Shown here piece after piece: positions 7,168 through 14,037 of a DNA stretch of 14,038 nucleotides. A model generated the notes under the pieces. It saw only the letters and a program-made list of their open reading frames with translations, searched no databases and was not told the DNA's origin. The position numbers and the translations under genes were made by a program. Position 1 is the first letter of the stretch, and every line of letters begins with the position of its first letter. The DNA comes from JBBRUG01 sp038247995 (GTDB lineage: Bacteria; Chloroflexota; Chloroflexia; Chloroflexales; Chloroflexaceae): positions 1 to 14,038 of the forward strand of contig JBBRUG010000145.1 of NCBI GenBank assembly GCA_038247995.1. Reading direction: 5' to 3'.

Positions 7168-7200
7168 AACACGGCGCGACCGTAGTGGCCGCGCCGTGTT
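7168..7200. terminator. strong hairpin, likely bidirectional terminator
   Basis: AACACGGCGCG (7168-7178) is perfectly complementary to CGCGCCGTGTT (7190-7200), an 11-bp stem that extends by two more pairs after one mismatch and closes on GTAGT. It sits 24 bases after the regulator's stop on the plus strand and 12 bases beyond the stop of the minus-strand fragment at 7213. There is no long T run, so intrinsic termination is probable but not certain. Confidence 0.6.
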
Positions 7201-7212
7201 GTAGTCATGAAG

Positions 7213-7340
7213 CTACGCCGCCAGCCGTAGCTGTGCGGGGTTCGTTGTGATTTCCGCAGCGCCATCACGCAACAGGGCCTCGTCAATTGGCTGCCAGGGC
7301 TGACCGGCCATGCGCCGATAGTGCAGGAGGAAGAGCATAG
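7213..7340 (-). pseudogene. C-terminal fragment of an unknown gene cut by the IS
   Basis: The minus strand encodes MLFLLHYRRMAGQPWQPIDE and onward to TTNPAQLRLAA, ending at TAG 7213-7215. The frame is blocked upstream by the TAA inside the IS end, so only the 3' end of a gene survives between the IS and the hairpin at 7168-7200. About 42 codons remain and I do not recognise the family. It does not read as a natural continuation of the N-terminal fragment on the other side of the IS. Confidence 0.45.
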
Positions 7341-7355
7341 CTTACCGTTCGCTTA
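7340..7355 (+). repeat. terminal inverted repeat of the IS, left end
   Basis: The 16 bases GCTTACCGTTCGCTTA match the other end exactly in inverted orientation. The TAA stop codon of the transposase (7342-7344) lies inside this repeat. Confidence 0.8.
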
Positions 7356-9108
7356 TATCTCTCGACGGTTCGGACAAATGCTCAACCAGACGCGTATAAC
7401 AGGTAACCTCCAGGCCAGCCAGCGCCAGCAGTCGCTGCTGGAGGCTCGACAGCGGGGTCAGATGGCGGATGACCTGGGTGGGCAGGGTGACCACGGTCAG
7501 CGTCAGGTTGTCGAATGCCTCCAGCACGCGCTCGGCGGTGGGGCGGCGGGTGCCCCGGCTCGGTTGGCCGGCATACAGCCCCGTGAGTGGTTCTGCCTGC
7601 GGCTCCTGGGCCAGACTCTGGCGGATGCCGTATTCCAGCAGGCTCAGCACGCGCACCGCGATGGTCAGCAGGCGCACCAGCCCGGTCACGTGCTCGTCAC
7701 GGCTCAGGTAGACCGGACTCAGCGACAGGGGTGCGCCCTTCAGCCGCCCGATCGGGTGCTCGACCAGGTACTGGTCGCGATAGGCCAGCACGATCTGAGT
7801 CAGGCTCCTCACCTCGGTGGGCTGGTTGGTGGCGTAGATCCGCCAGCCCAGTCGGGCTTCCACCGCCGCGATGGCGACCTCCGCGCGAGCCGTGGTCAGA
7901 CTCATGAGGTAGGTGGTCTCATCGCGCGCCGGTTGCCCGCGATAGGCCCGAACGCGGCGGGTCTGCGCCTCGGCCTGCACGGTCACATCCAGCAGCCCCG
8001 CCACGTCATGGCGCTCCAGGATGCGGGCCAGCGCCGTCGCCGCCTCGTCCGGCGTCGTTGGGCGCACCTTGCCCCGCCGGGCGACCAGCAGGTCGGCCAC
8101 TTCAGCCTCGGCCTCGGTCAGTCGCCGTTCGAGTGCGTGGCGCTGGGCGGCCTGCCAGGCCGGCGAGCGCACCACGATGCGGCGCTCGGTCCAGGTGACC
8201 GGCTGAGCGTCCACGGTGCTGGTCAGTTCGACGCTGGTTTCCCACGCCTCGGCGCTGACGACCGGGTGGCCCGCCGCGTCGAGGACGGGCTGGCCATCGG
8301 CATCCGGTCGGCTGATCGTCGTCAGGGGTGCGTTCGCCAACGCCTGGGCGATCAGCGCATCGCGCGCGGCAGCGGGCAACTGCACCCGGCCCAACGGGCA
8401 GAGATAGTAATCACCGGCGTGCTGGAGGTGCGCACGGATGGGCAGCGCGCCCAGCTTGCTGTCGCCGACGTAGAGCAGACCGGTACGGCCCAAACTGGCC
8501 CGCACCCGGTCGATGATCGGCAGGTACAGCCGGTCATCCGTACGCTGACCGGAGAGCACATCCACGGCCACGGGCATGCCGAGTGGGTCGAGCGTGGCCA
8601 GCATCACCTTGACCTGGGGCAGGTCGGGACGATGGTCTTTGCTGTGGCCAAACGGGAACAGGCCATCCTCAGTAACCTCCCAATAGCCGCTGGCGGTGGT
8701 GCCATCCACCCGTACGGTAGTCGGCGTCAGGTCGTAGACGCGCAGGATGTGCTGGTTGAGCGCACCCTCGCAGGCGGCCCAGCGGGGCGTGTCACTGAGG
8801 GCGAAGAGGACATCCGCCAGGCGGTCATCGGTCAGGTCGGTGGGCCGCAGCGGCTGCGGCAGCACGGCGTTGAGGGTCGTGGTGATCTGGTCGGCCCAGG
8901 GGCGCACGCGATTGAGCCGATGGTCGGCCCGCGACAGGACGTGGCCCAACCAGACGGTCACCAGCCAGCCCAGGCTCAGCCCCTGGTGCTTGCCGTGCGT
9001 CGGGAAGTGGGCGTCCAGAATGGTGGGCAGCCCCAGGCGTTGCATATGGGCCAGCAGCAGCGGCACGTCATCCACCCGTTCCGTGTGTATCGTGGGTTGC
9101 TCGTTCAT
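7342..9108 (-). CDS. IS1634 family DDE transposase
   Basis: This is a 588-residue transposase of the IS1634 group. The catalytic triad is visible: Asp135 in RVDGTTASGYW, Asp216 in LLYVGDSKLGA, and Glu450 in YLVEHPIGRLKG, where E-x6-K with Lys457 is the IS4-superfamily signature. An insertion of mixed helices between the second Asp and the Glu (about residues 260-380, containing the RHALERRLTEAEAEVADLL helix) is usual for this family. The length is typical and the frame is uninterrupted, so the element may still be active. ATG at 9108 lies 55 bases inside the right end, with only a weak AGG upstream, suggesting low expression. The stop codon is within the left inverted repeat. A long antisense frame covers almost the same span but is a codon-bias shadow. 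Confidence 0.93.
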   Translation of the reverse strand: MNEQPTIHTERVDDVPLLLAHMQRLGLPTILDAHFPTHGKHQGLSLGWLVTVWLGHVLSRADHRLNRVRPWADQITTTLNAVLPQPLRPTDLTDDRLADVLFALSDTPRWAACEGALNQHILRVYDLTPTTVRVDGTTASGYWEVTEDGLFPFGHSKDHRPDLPQVKVMLATLDPLGMPVAVDVLSGQRTDDRLYLPIIDRVRASLGRTGLLYVGDSKLGALPIRAHLQHAGDYYLCPLGRVQLPAAARDALIAQALANAPLTTISRPDADGQPVLDAAGHPVVSAEAWETSVELTSTVDAQPVTWTERRIVVRSPAWQAAQRHALERRLTEAEAEVADLLVARRGKVRPTTPDEAATALARILERHDVAGLLDVTVQAEAQTRRVRAYRGQPARDETTYLMSLTTARAEVAIAAVEARLGWRIYATNQPTEVRSLTQIVLAYRDQYLVEHPIGRLKGAPLSLSPVYLSRDEHVTGLVRLLTIAVRVLSLLEYGIRQSLAQEPQAEPLTGLYAGQPSRGTRRPTAERVLEAFDNLTLTVVTLPTQVIRHLTPLSSLQQRLLALAGLEVTCYTRLVEHLSEPSRDISER

Positions 9109-9147
9109 ACGACGAGCCTACCCGATTCTGCGAACCCTGTCCAAATT

Positions 9148-9163
9148 TAAGCGAACGGTAAGC
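9148..9163 (-). repeat. terminal inverted repeat of the IS, right end
   Basis: This is the inverted copy of the 16-bp left end. It interrupts the reading frame of the gene that begins at 9309. Confidence 0.8.
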
Positions 9164-9309
9164 AGAGAGTTACCCTTGTAGTAAATATTCAGATAGTTGT
9201 CGCGGATATGCAGGTCGAGATCTTTGTCAGCGCGCACCTGTTGTAGCATGCCCAGCAACAAGCCGCTTTGTAAGTCCGCCATAAAACTGGGTGAGAGTCC
9301 ATGCATCAT
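9164..9309 (-). pseudogene. N-terminal fragment of the gene downstream of hsdM, cut by the IS
   Basis: ATG-ATG at 9309/9306 follows GGGAGAAAA, a good ribosome site, 42 bases after the hsdM stop, so this was the third gene of the hsdR-hsdM operon. About 48 codons survive: MMHGLSPSFMADLQSGLLLG, then MLQQVRADKDLDLHIRDNYL and NIYYKGNSLL. The frame then enters the IS end and stops at 9118. The pattern 'hRDNYhNhYYRG-hL' resembles, from memory, the N-terminus of an uncharacterised bacterial family I associate with possible PD-(D/E)xK nucleases; that link is tentative. It shows no similarity to a type I specificity subunit. The C-terminal part is not found on the far side of the IS, so the gene is destroyed, not merely interrupted. 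Confidence 0.6.
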
Positions 9310-9350
9310 TTTTCTCCCTATTGATGTCTACGTGTGGTTCATGTTCTCAG

Positions 9351-10790
9351 TTAACGCTCCAATGAATCGGCCAGTTCGCGGCGCAACGCCTCGCGGGCCT
9401 CGGCGACATCGGCGAGCAGGCTACGATAGTTCGCCAGCAGGTGTTCGGGGTCAAGCTGTTCTACGTCAACCTGATGCGGATTCTTGATGTCCAGGTTATA
9501 GCCGTTGGCACGAATCGTTTCGATGGGCACGCGCCATGCGTACTCATTCTCAACCCGGTTGTCCCACCAGGCTTTCTCCGGCGCGAACTCCTCAATCCGA
9601 ATTGGCTTGGTCTTCGAGTAGGACTTGTAGCTGGGCGGGTAGGGGTGTTCGTAATACCAGATCGCCTCAGTCGGCCGGCCCTTCTCGAAGAAGAGCAAGT
9701 TCGTCTTGATGCCGGTGTAAGGCGCGAAGACGCCGTTCGGCAGGCGGACGATCGTGTGCAGGTTACACGTCTCCAGCAACTGCTCTTTGATGCGTGTCTT
9801 GATGCCTTCGCCGAACAGGGTGCCGTCGGGCAAGATAATCGCTGCCCGTCCGCCGTCCTTGAGCAGGTGCATAATCAGCACCAGGAAGAGGTCGGCGGTT
9901 TCGCGGGTACGGAAGGTCGCCGGGAAACTCTGCTCGATGCCGTCTTCTTCCATGCCGCCGAAGGGCGGGTTGGTCAGAATAACATCGACCCGATCCCGTG
10001 GGCCGTAGCTGATGAGCGGTTTGGCCAGCGTATTGGCGCGGCGAATTTGCGACGGGACTTCGATGCCGTGCAGCAGCATGTTGGTGACACAGAGCATGTG
10101 CGGCAACTGTTTTTTCTCAGTGCCTTCAATTGATCGCTGCAAACGCTCTTCATCAGTCGGGGTCTCGACTTGTTGGCGCAAGTATTCAATCGCGCAGGCC
10201 AAAAATCCGCCCGTGCCGCACGCGGGGTCCAGAAGGCGTTCGCCCAAACGCGGATGAACCATATCAACCATAAATTGGGTGACGGCGCGAGGCGTGTAGT
10301 ATTCGCCCGCATTCCCGGCGCTCTGAAGGTCGCGCAGAATCTGCTCGTAGATGTCGCCGAACAGGTGGCGATCCTCGGAGCGGTTGAAGTCGATCTCATT
10401 GATCTTGTTGATCACCTGGCGCATCAGCGTGCCGTTTTTCATGTAGTTGTAGGCATCCTGAAACACCTCGCGCACGACCAATCCGCGGCGATCACGCTCA
10501 GCATCCAGCACCAACTCTTTCAAAGTCGGGAAGAGGTCGTTGTTGACGAAGTTCAGCAACGCCTCACCGGTGATACCCTCTTCGTTGGTCGCCCACTTCC
10601 GCCAGCGCAGCCGATCCGGCACGGGCGAGCGATAATCGTCCTCCAGCAGTTCATATTCCTGTTCGCGATCGTCGAAGATTTTGAGGAAGATCATCCAGAC
10701 CAGTTGGCTAATCCGTTGCGCATCGCCGTCTACCCCGGCGTCCTTGCGCATAATATCCTGGATGGTCTTAATCGTGGTGGAGATGCTCAT
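9351..10790 (-). CDS. hsdM: type I restriction-modification DNA methyltransferase subunit
   Basis: HsdM transfers a methyl group from S-adenosylmethionine to adenine N6 within the sequence chosen by HsdS. The N-terminal helical domain (TTIKTIQDIMRKDAG..., residues 1-160) is followed by the SAM-binding motif I DPACGTGGF at 188-196 and the catalytic motif IV NPPF at 274-277. The YTPRAVTQFMVDM and GRAAIILPDGTLF segments are also typical. The C-terminus (EHLLANYRSLLADVAEAREA) is a helix that normally contacts HsdS. At 479 residues it is full length. ATG at 10790 is chosen because the family begins with this MSISTTIKTIQ-like segment; TTG at 10811 is a possible longer start. It lies 53 bases after hsdR in the same direction. 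No hsdS follows, so methylation specificity must come from elsewhere or is lost. Confidence 0.93.
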   Translation of the reverse strand: MSISTTIKTIQDIMRKDAGVDGDAQRISQLVWMIFLKIFDDREQEYELLEDDYRSPVPDRLRWRKWATNEEGITGEALLNFVNNDLFPTLKELVLDAERDRRGLVVREVFQDAYNYMKNGTLMRQVINKINEIDFNRSEDRHLFGDIYEQILRDLQSAGNAGEYYTPRAVTQFMVDMVHPRLGERLLDPACGTGGFLACAIEYLRQQVETPTDEERLQRSIEGTEKKQLPHMLCVTNMLLHGIEVPSQIRRANTLAKPLISYGPRDRVDVILTNPPFGGMEEDGIEQSFPATFRTRETADLFLVLIMHLLKDGGRAAIILPDGTLFGEGIKTRIKEQLLETCNLHTIVRLPNGVFAPYTGIKTNLLFFEKGRPTEAIWYYEHPYPPSYKSYSKTKPIRIEEFAPEKAWWDNRVENEYAWRVPIETIRANGYNLDIKNPHQVDVEQLDPEHLLANYRSLLADVAEAREALRRELADSLER

Positions 10791-10843
10791 GTGGTGCTGC
10801 TCTGCTCCCAACTATAAAACTCAGCGAGGGCGCTTAGGTGTCA

Positions 10844-13201
10844 CTATGCCGCAGTATACAGTTGTTCCCGTAGTTCGCGTACCGCCTCCAAATAGGCATC
10901 TTTGCTGCCGAAGCGCTTGATTAACTCCACTGGCGAGCCAATCTGGTCAAACGGCTGCACCTTGAGCACATCAATGCTCTCGATCGGCTCGATGCCGGTG
11001 TCGGCGTATTTCTCCAGCAGCGCGTCGAGCACAGCGCGGGCTTGTTCGCCGTAGCGGGCGAAGTAATCGCGCTTGCGCACCTGATCGGCTCGTTCACGCC
11101 TCGTGAGCGGCGGCCGGTCGAAGGCTACGTGGGCCACCAGGTCGAAGGGATCAAACTCTTTGCCGACCTGATCGGCCAGTTCGTGCAGCAGCACACCCTG
11201 TTCTTCCAACTCGGCGATAATTGCCGCCGTTTGATCGCCCTTACTCCAGCGGTTCAGAAACGCATCAAGCGAGGCATATTGGCGGCGTAATGCGTTACGG
11301 GTGTAGTCGCGCAGCGATTCAGTGATCAGCCGGCCATCAGCGCTGTAGTATTGCACGCGCTCGGCTACCACATACACCGGCACATCATCAACCACATAGC
11401 GTACCCGGCGTCGTTCCCCATCGCTCAGCCCCTCGTCATCAAATGGCTCGCCGACACCGTCACCCGGCGCCGCATCATCAGGTGCAACGATCTCATCGGG
11501 CGGTACTGGCGACGCATCTTTATCTGGGGCGTAAATCTGCACCGGATCGCCGTCGAAGGCTGGATCGGCGAAGAGTTCGGTGGCCTTCTTGAAGTCCATG
11601 ATGGTAAAGTAAGTCTTGCCGTAATCCTCGTTGATGCGCGTGCCGCGGCCGATAATCTGCTTAAACTCCGTCATCGACTGAATGCGCTGATCCAGCACGA
11701 TCAGCTTGCAGGTCTGCACATCAACCCCGGTGGTGAGCAACTTCGATGTAGTGGCGATCACCGGGTAGCGACTCTCAGGGTTGATGAAGTTGTCCAGTTC
11801 GAGCTTGCCCTCATCATTGTCGCCGGTGATGCGCACCACATAGCGCCGGTTCGCGCCGGCCAACGCAGGGAGCGCATTGACCAGTGCCTGACGCATGCGC
11901 TCAGCGTGATCGATATCTTCGCAGAACACGATCGTGCGTGCATAGGGATCGGTGGCTTGCAAGAATTCGGCGATCTTGCGGGCCACCAGGTGTGTACGCT
12001 GTTCCAGCACCATGGTTCGGTCGAAATCCTGCTGATTGTACACACGATCTTCGATCAACTCGCCGTTGGCGTCGCGCCGGCCCTGCTCCGGTCGCCAGCC
12101 GGCCAGATCTTTATCCAGGTCGATCCGTACCACCTTGTAGGGCGCCAGAAAGCCATCCTCGATCCCCTGGCGCAGCGAGTAGGTGTAGACTGGCTCACCG
12201 AAATAGCCAATATTGGAGACAGCTCTATTTTCCTTGGGCGTCGCGGTGAGGCCGATCTGCGTGGCCGAACTGAAGTATTCCAGGATCTCGCGCCAGGCTG
12301 AACTCTCGGCGGCACTACCGCGATGACACTCATCGACCACGATCAGGTCGAAGAAATCGGGCGAGAACTGCTTATAGATATTTTGCTCTTCCTCAGTACC
12401 GGAGACCGCCTGGTAGAGGGCGAGGTAGATCTCGTAGGATTTGTCGGCTTGGCGCTTCTGGATCTTGGTCATTGCTGAACCAAAGGGCTTAAAATCGTTG
12501 TTACGGGTTTGATCGACAAGGATATTGCGGTCGGCTAGAAAGAGGATGCGTCGTTTCGCGCCGGACTTCCAGAGCCGCCAGATGATCTGGAAAGCGGTAT
12601 AGGTCTTGCCGGTGCCGGTGGCCATCACCAGCAGCAGCCGTTGCTGCCCGGCGGCGATTGCTTCAACCGCTCGATTGATCGCCGTGAGTTGGTAGTAGCG
12701 CGGCGCGCGCCCGCTGCCGTCGCTGTAATAGTCCTGGCTTACCACCTGCTCTTGTTCCGGCGTGGTAATGCCCTTCCAGGCGCAGTAGCGCGCCCAGAGC
12801 GTCTGCGGCGAGGGGAACTCGTGCAGCTTCAATGCACGCTCAACGACGTCGGATGTACCGGTACGGTCGTGTTCCAGGAAGCCGTTGCCATTCGAACTAT
12901 AGACAAACGGAATATCAAGCGCTTCGGCATAGGCAAGCGCCTGTTGCATTCCTGAGCCGACGCTGTGGGACTGGTCTTTCGCCTCAATGATCGCCAGGGG
13001 CAGATTCGGCTTATGGTAGAGCAGATAGTCGGCGCGGCGGCGCTGCCTGCGGCTCGTCACCTTCCCGCGCACAATAATCCGCCCATTGGTGAACGTGACT
13101 TCCTCGCGCACCTGGGTATGCAGATCCCAACCTGCCGCCTGGATAGCAGGCGTAATATATTTTGTGCAGATGTCGCGCTCGCTCAGGTCGGATTTGCTCA
13201 T
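10844..13201 (-). CDS. hsdR: type I restriction endonuclease subunit R (EcoEI-like)
   Basis: HsdR is the ATP-driven translocating nuclease of type I systems. The N-terminal nuclease domain has Asp58 in RRADYLLY and Glu73-x-Lys75 in IIEAKDQ (PD-(D/E)xK). The SF2 motor follows: Walker A ATGTGKT at 194-200, DECH at 290-293, LTATP at 318-322, and GRGTR at 518-522. The C-terminal part (to 785) is the EcoEI-type helical domain that docks on HsdM. All motifs are intact and the length is normal. ATG at 13201 overlaps the TGA of a short upstream frame (ATGA); its own ribosome site is poor, so coupled translation is likely. A possible extended -10 lies at 13465-13473. It ends in TAG, showing that UAG is a true stop here. 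Without HsdS it should be unable to cut specifically. Confidence 0.94.
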   Translation of the reverse strand: MSKSDLSERDICTKYITPAIQAAGWDLHTQVREEVTFTNGRIIVRGKVTSRRQRRRADYLLYHKPNLPLAIIEAKDQSHSVGSGMQQALAYAEALDIPFVYSSNGNGFLEHDRTGTSDVVERALKLHEFPSPQTLWARYCAWKGITTPEQEQVVSQDYYSDGSGRAPRYYQLTAINRAVEAIAAGQQRLLLVMATGTGKTYTAFQIIWRLWKSGAKRRILFLADRNILVDQTRNNDFKPFGSAMTKIQKRQADKSYEIYLALYQAVSGTEEEQNIYKQFSPDFFDLIVVDECHRGSAAESSAWREILEYFSSATQIGLTATPKENRAVSNIGYFGEPVYTYSLRQGIEDGFLAPYKVVRIDLDKDLAGWRPEQGRRDANGELIEDRVYNQQDFDRTMVLEQRTHLVARKIAEFLQATDPYARTIVFCEDIDHAERMRQALVNALPALAGANRRYVVRITGDNDEGKLELDNFINPESRYPVIATTSKLLTTGVDVQTCKLIVLDQRIQSMTEFKQIIGRGTRINEDYGKTYFTIMDFKKATELFADPAFDGDPVQIYAPDKDASPVPPDEIVAPDDAAPGDGVGEPFDDEGLSDGERRRVRYVVDDVPVYVVAERVQYYSADGRLITESLRDYTRNALRRQYASLDAFLNRWSKGDQTAAIIAELEEQGVLLHELADQVGKEFDPFDLVAHVAFDRPPLTRRERADQVRKRDYFARYGEQARAVLDALLEKYADTGIEPIESIDVLKVQPFDQIGSPVELIKRFGSKDAYLEAVRELREQLYTAA

Positions 13202-13404
13202 ATGGCTAGTGTGCGCAGGAGGCTGATGGGTTTAGCGTTCGGCGCAATCTGGTTACTGTTGACGCCGCTGGACGCATCGCCGTCGGACAGCCGCAGGTGG
13301 GTAGCGGCCGTATACACACCGGCGCCGGCCAGTTCAAGGCGAAGTTCAAGATCAGCAACGGCGAGAGAGTGGAGTTGCATAGCACGTTCTATCGTTCGCA
13401 GCAC
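13198..13404 (-). pseudogene. possible N-terminal remnant of a CHAT-domain protein, overlapping the hsdR start
   Basis: A 68-codon frame (GTG at 13404 or ATG at 13380) ends in TGA overlapping the hsdR ATG. It contains HSLAVADLELRLELAGAG followed by VYTAATHLRLSDGD. That pattern resembles the opening of the large CHAT-domain proteins (caspase-like peptidase fold) frequent in Chloroflexota, whose first strands alternate LELRL and YTAxLRLR before the peptidase domain. This is recognition from memory and not certain. The rest (NSNQIAPNAKPISLLRTLAI) does not continue the family, so the piece would be a truncated 5' end joined directly in front of hsdR. Base composition is equally coding-like in the antisense register, which weakens the call. 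If translated, it may serve as a leader that couples ribosomes onto hsdR. Confidence 0.4.
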
Positions 13405-13464
13405 TTATCACTCGAAACCTCAGTCGCTAGGTGAGATTTCGGCTGCGGCGGCAAAGCTTATGCA

Positions 13465-13473
13465 ATCATAGCA
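13465..13473 (-). promoter_or_regulatory. candidate extended -10 promoter for hsdR-hsdM
   Basis: On the minus strand TGC-TATGAT (13473-13465) matches the extended -10 form TGn-TATAAT within an AT-rich segment, about 60 bases upstream of the short frame at 13404 and 265 upstream of hsdR. No good -35 is visible at 17 bases. This is the only reasonable promoter seen for the operon. Confidence 0.3.
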
Positions 13474-13571
13474 TACCCAATGTACTCTTCCTATATATTC
13501 TCTCAATAAATTCATCAATCAGTTCGGTAGTACGCGCCGACCACAACACAATGAACGTTCGTACGGAGTTT

Positions 13572-13646
13572 GGGACGACCGACCACAGAAGACGGACGAC
13601 CGCCGCGCAGCCGCCCCATGTTGTCGGTCGTCGGTTGTCGGAGTCC
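13572..13646. repeat. imperfect palindromic intergenic repeat
   Basis: GGGACGACCGACC at the left and a complementary GGTCGTCGG...GAGTCCC at the right form an imperfect inverted repeat about 75 bases long, with internal copies of the GACGACCG unit. It resembles REP-like intergenic palindromes made of GACCGACGACC units in Chloroflexota genomes. The arms contain mismatches and small slips. Confidence 0.5.
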
Positions 13647-13678
13647 CATGAGGATTTCCGAAACGCTGTACGAGCGCC

Positions 13679-13789
13679 GGCGAGCGCGAGGTCAAGCAGG
13701 CCCTGCGCAAGACGTTGCTGAAGTACAAGCTCCACCAGGAACAGGATCTGTTCGACCGGGCGTATGCGTACATCGCGCAGTATTATTAA
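13679..13789 (+). pseudogene. C-terminal remnant of a second hsdR-like gene
   Basis: The plus strand encodes EREVKQALRKTLLKYKLHQE and then QDLFDRAYAYIAQYY, ending at TAA 13787-13789. I recognise this as the typical last helix pair of one group of type I HsdR proteins (R-x-ALRK-x-LLKYKLH...ELFDRAY-x-YI-x-x-YY). The frame is open only from 13652, after a TGA, and has no start codon or ribosome site, so at most 46 codons remain. The intact hsdR at 10844-13201 belongs to another subgroup with a different C-terminus and lies on the opposite strand, so this is the tail of a separate system. Its stop overlaps that of the convergent gene entering from the right. Confidence 0.55.
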
Positions 13790-14037
13790 TCCCGAAAGCT
13801 CGCCATCGCGAGCATGCCGGCAACAAGTTGGTGTACGAGCGTACTTGGGTTCGGGTAGGGGTCCTGCTCACGGTCGGGATGACGTGAGTATAAGCGCTCG
13901 GCGCGATCATAGGCCGCGCTGGTGCGATCCCGCAGGAGAGGAAAGACATCCTGGCTTTTCTGGTACCCTGGCACACACCCTGGTTTACACAGCTCGGTCA
14001 GTACTTCGTCGGCGTTTTGAAACGCGCGACTCGTTTC
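13786..14037 (-). CDS. unknown protein, C-terminal part, enters from the right edge
   Basis: The frame is open from the window edge to TAA at 13786-13788, giving at least 83 residues. Visible segments are ETSRAFQNADEVLTELCKPG, SQDVFPLLRDRTSAAYDRAE and VHQLVAGMLAMASFRD. It looks like a soluble, mostly helical, charged protein with two nearby cysteines (CKPGC). I do not recognise the family. The start lies outside the window; an internal GTG at 13974 is a poorer option because sequence upstream of it also looks coding. Its stop codon overlaps the convergent hsdR-like remnant by three bases. Confidence 0.55.
   Translation of the reverse strand, partial: ETSRAFQNADEVLTELCKPGCVPGYQKSQDVFPLLRDRTSAAYDRAERLYSRHPDREQDPYPNPSTLVHQLVAGMLAMASFRD

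Larger units (their letters stand above)
7340..9163 (-). mobile_element. IS1634-like insertion sequence (IS4 superfamily), complete
   Basis: The element is about 1824 bp, bounded by GCTTACCGTTCGCTTA on both ends (7340-7355 and, inverted, 9163-9148), with a further imperfect match that includes GGTTCG. It carries one intact transposase gene. The outer flanks (AGCATA on the left, AGAGAG on the right) do not form the expected 5-6 bp target duplication, so the copy has probably taken part in a deletion or recombination after insertion. Confidence 0.85.
13405..13678. other. gap with AT-rich stretch and palindrome
   Basis: No intact gene is visible. From about 13445 to 13530 the DNA is clearly richer in A and T than its surroundings. 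A minus-strand frame ending at TGA 13466-13468 reads TTELIDEFIERIYRKSTLGML without a start codon and could be the tail of a lost gene. The palindrome at 13572-13646 fills most of the rest. Confidence 0.4.

Noticed and set aside
7321..9150. 609-codon plus-strand frame covering the whole IS
   Set aside because: It is antisense to the transposase, whose DDE motifs are clear; its Gln/Arg/His-rich product has no recognisable fold and is a codon-bias shadow.
13210..13434. Plus-strand frame containing GQFKAKFKISNGERVELHS
   Set aside because: It looks protein-like but has no ATG and no ribosome site, and is in exact codon register with the minus-strand frame at 13198-13404; only one can be real and the ATGA link to hsdR favours the minus strand. 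The choice is not certain.
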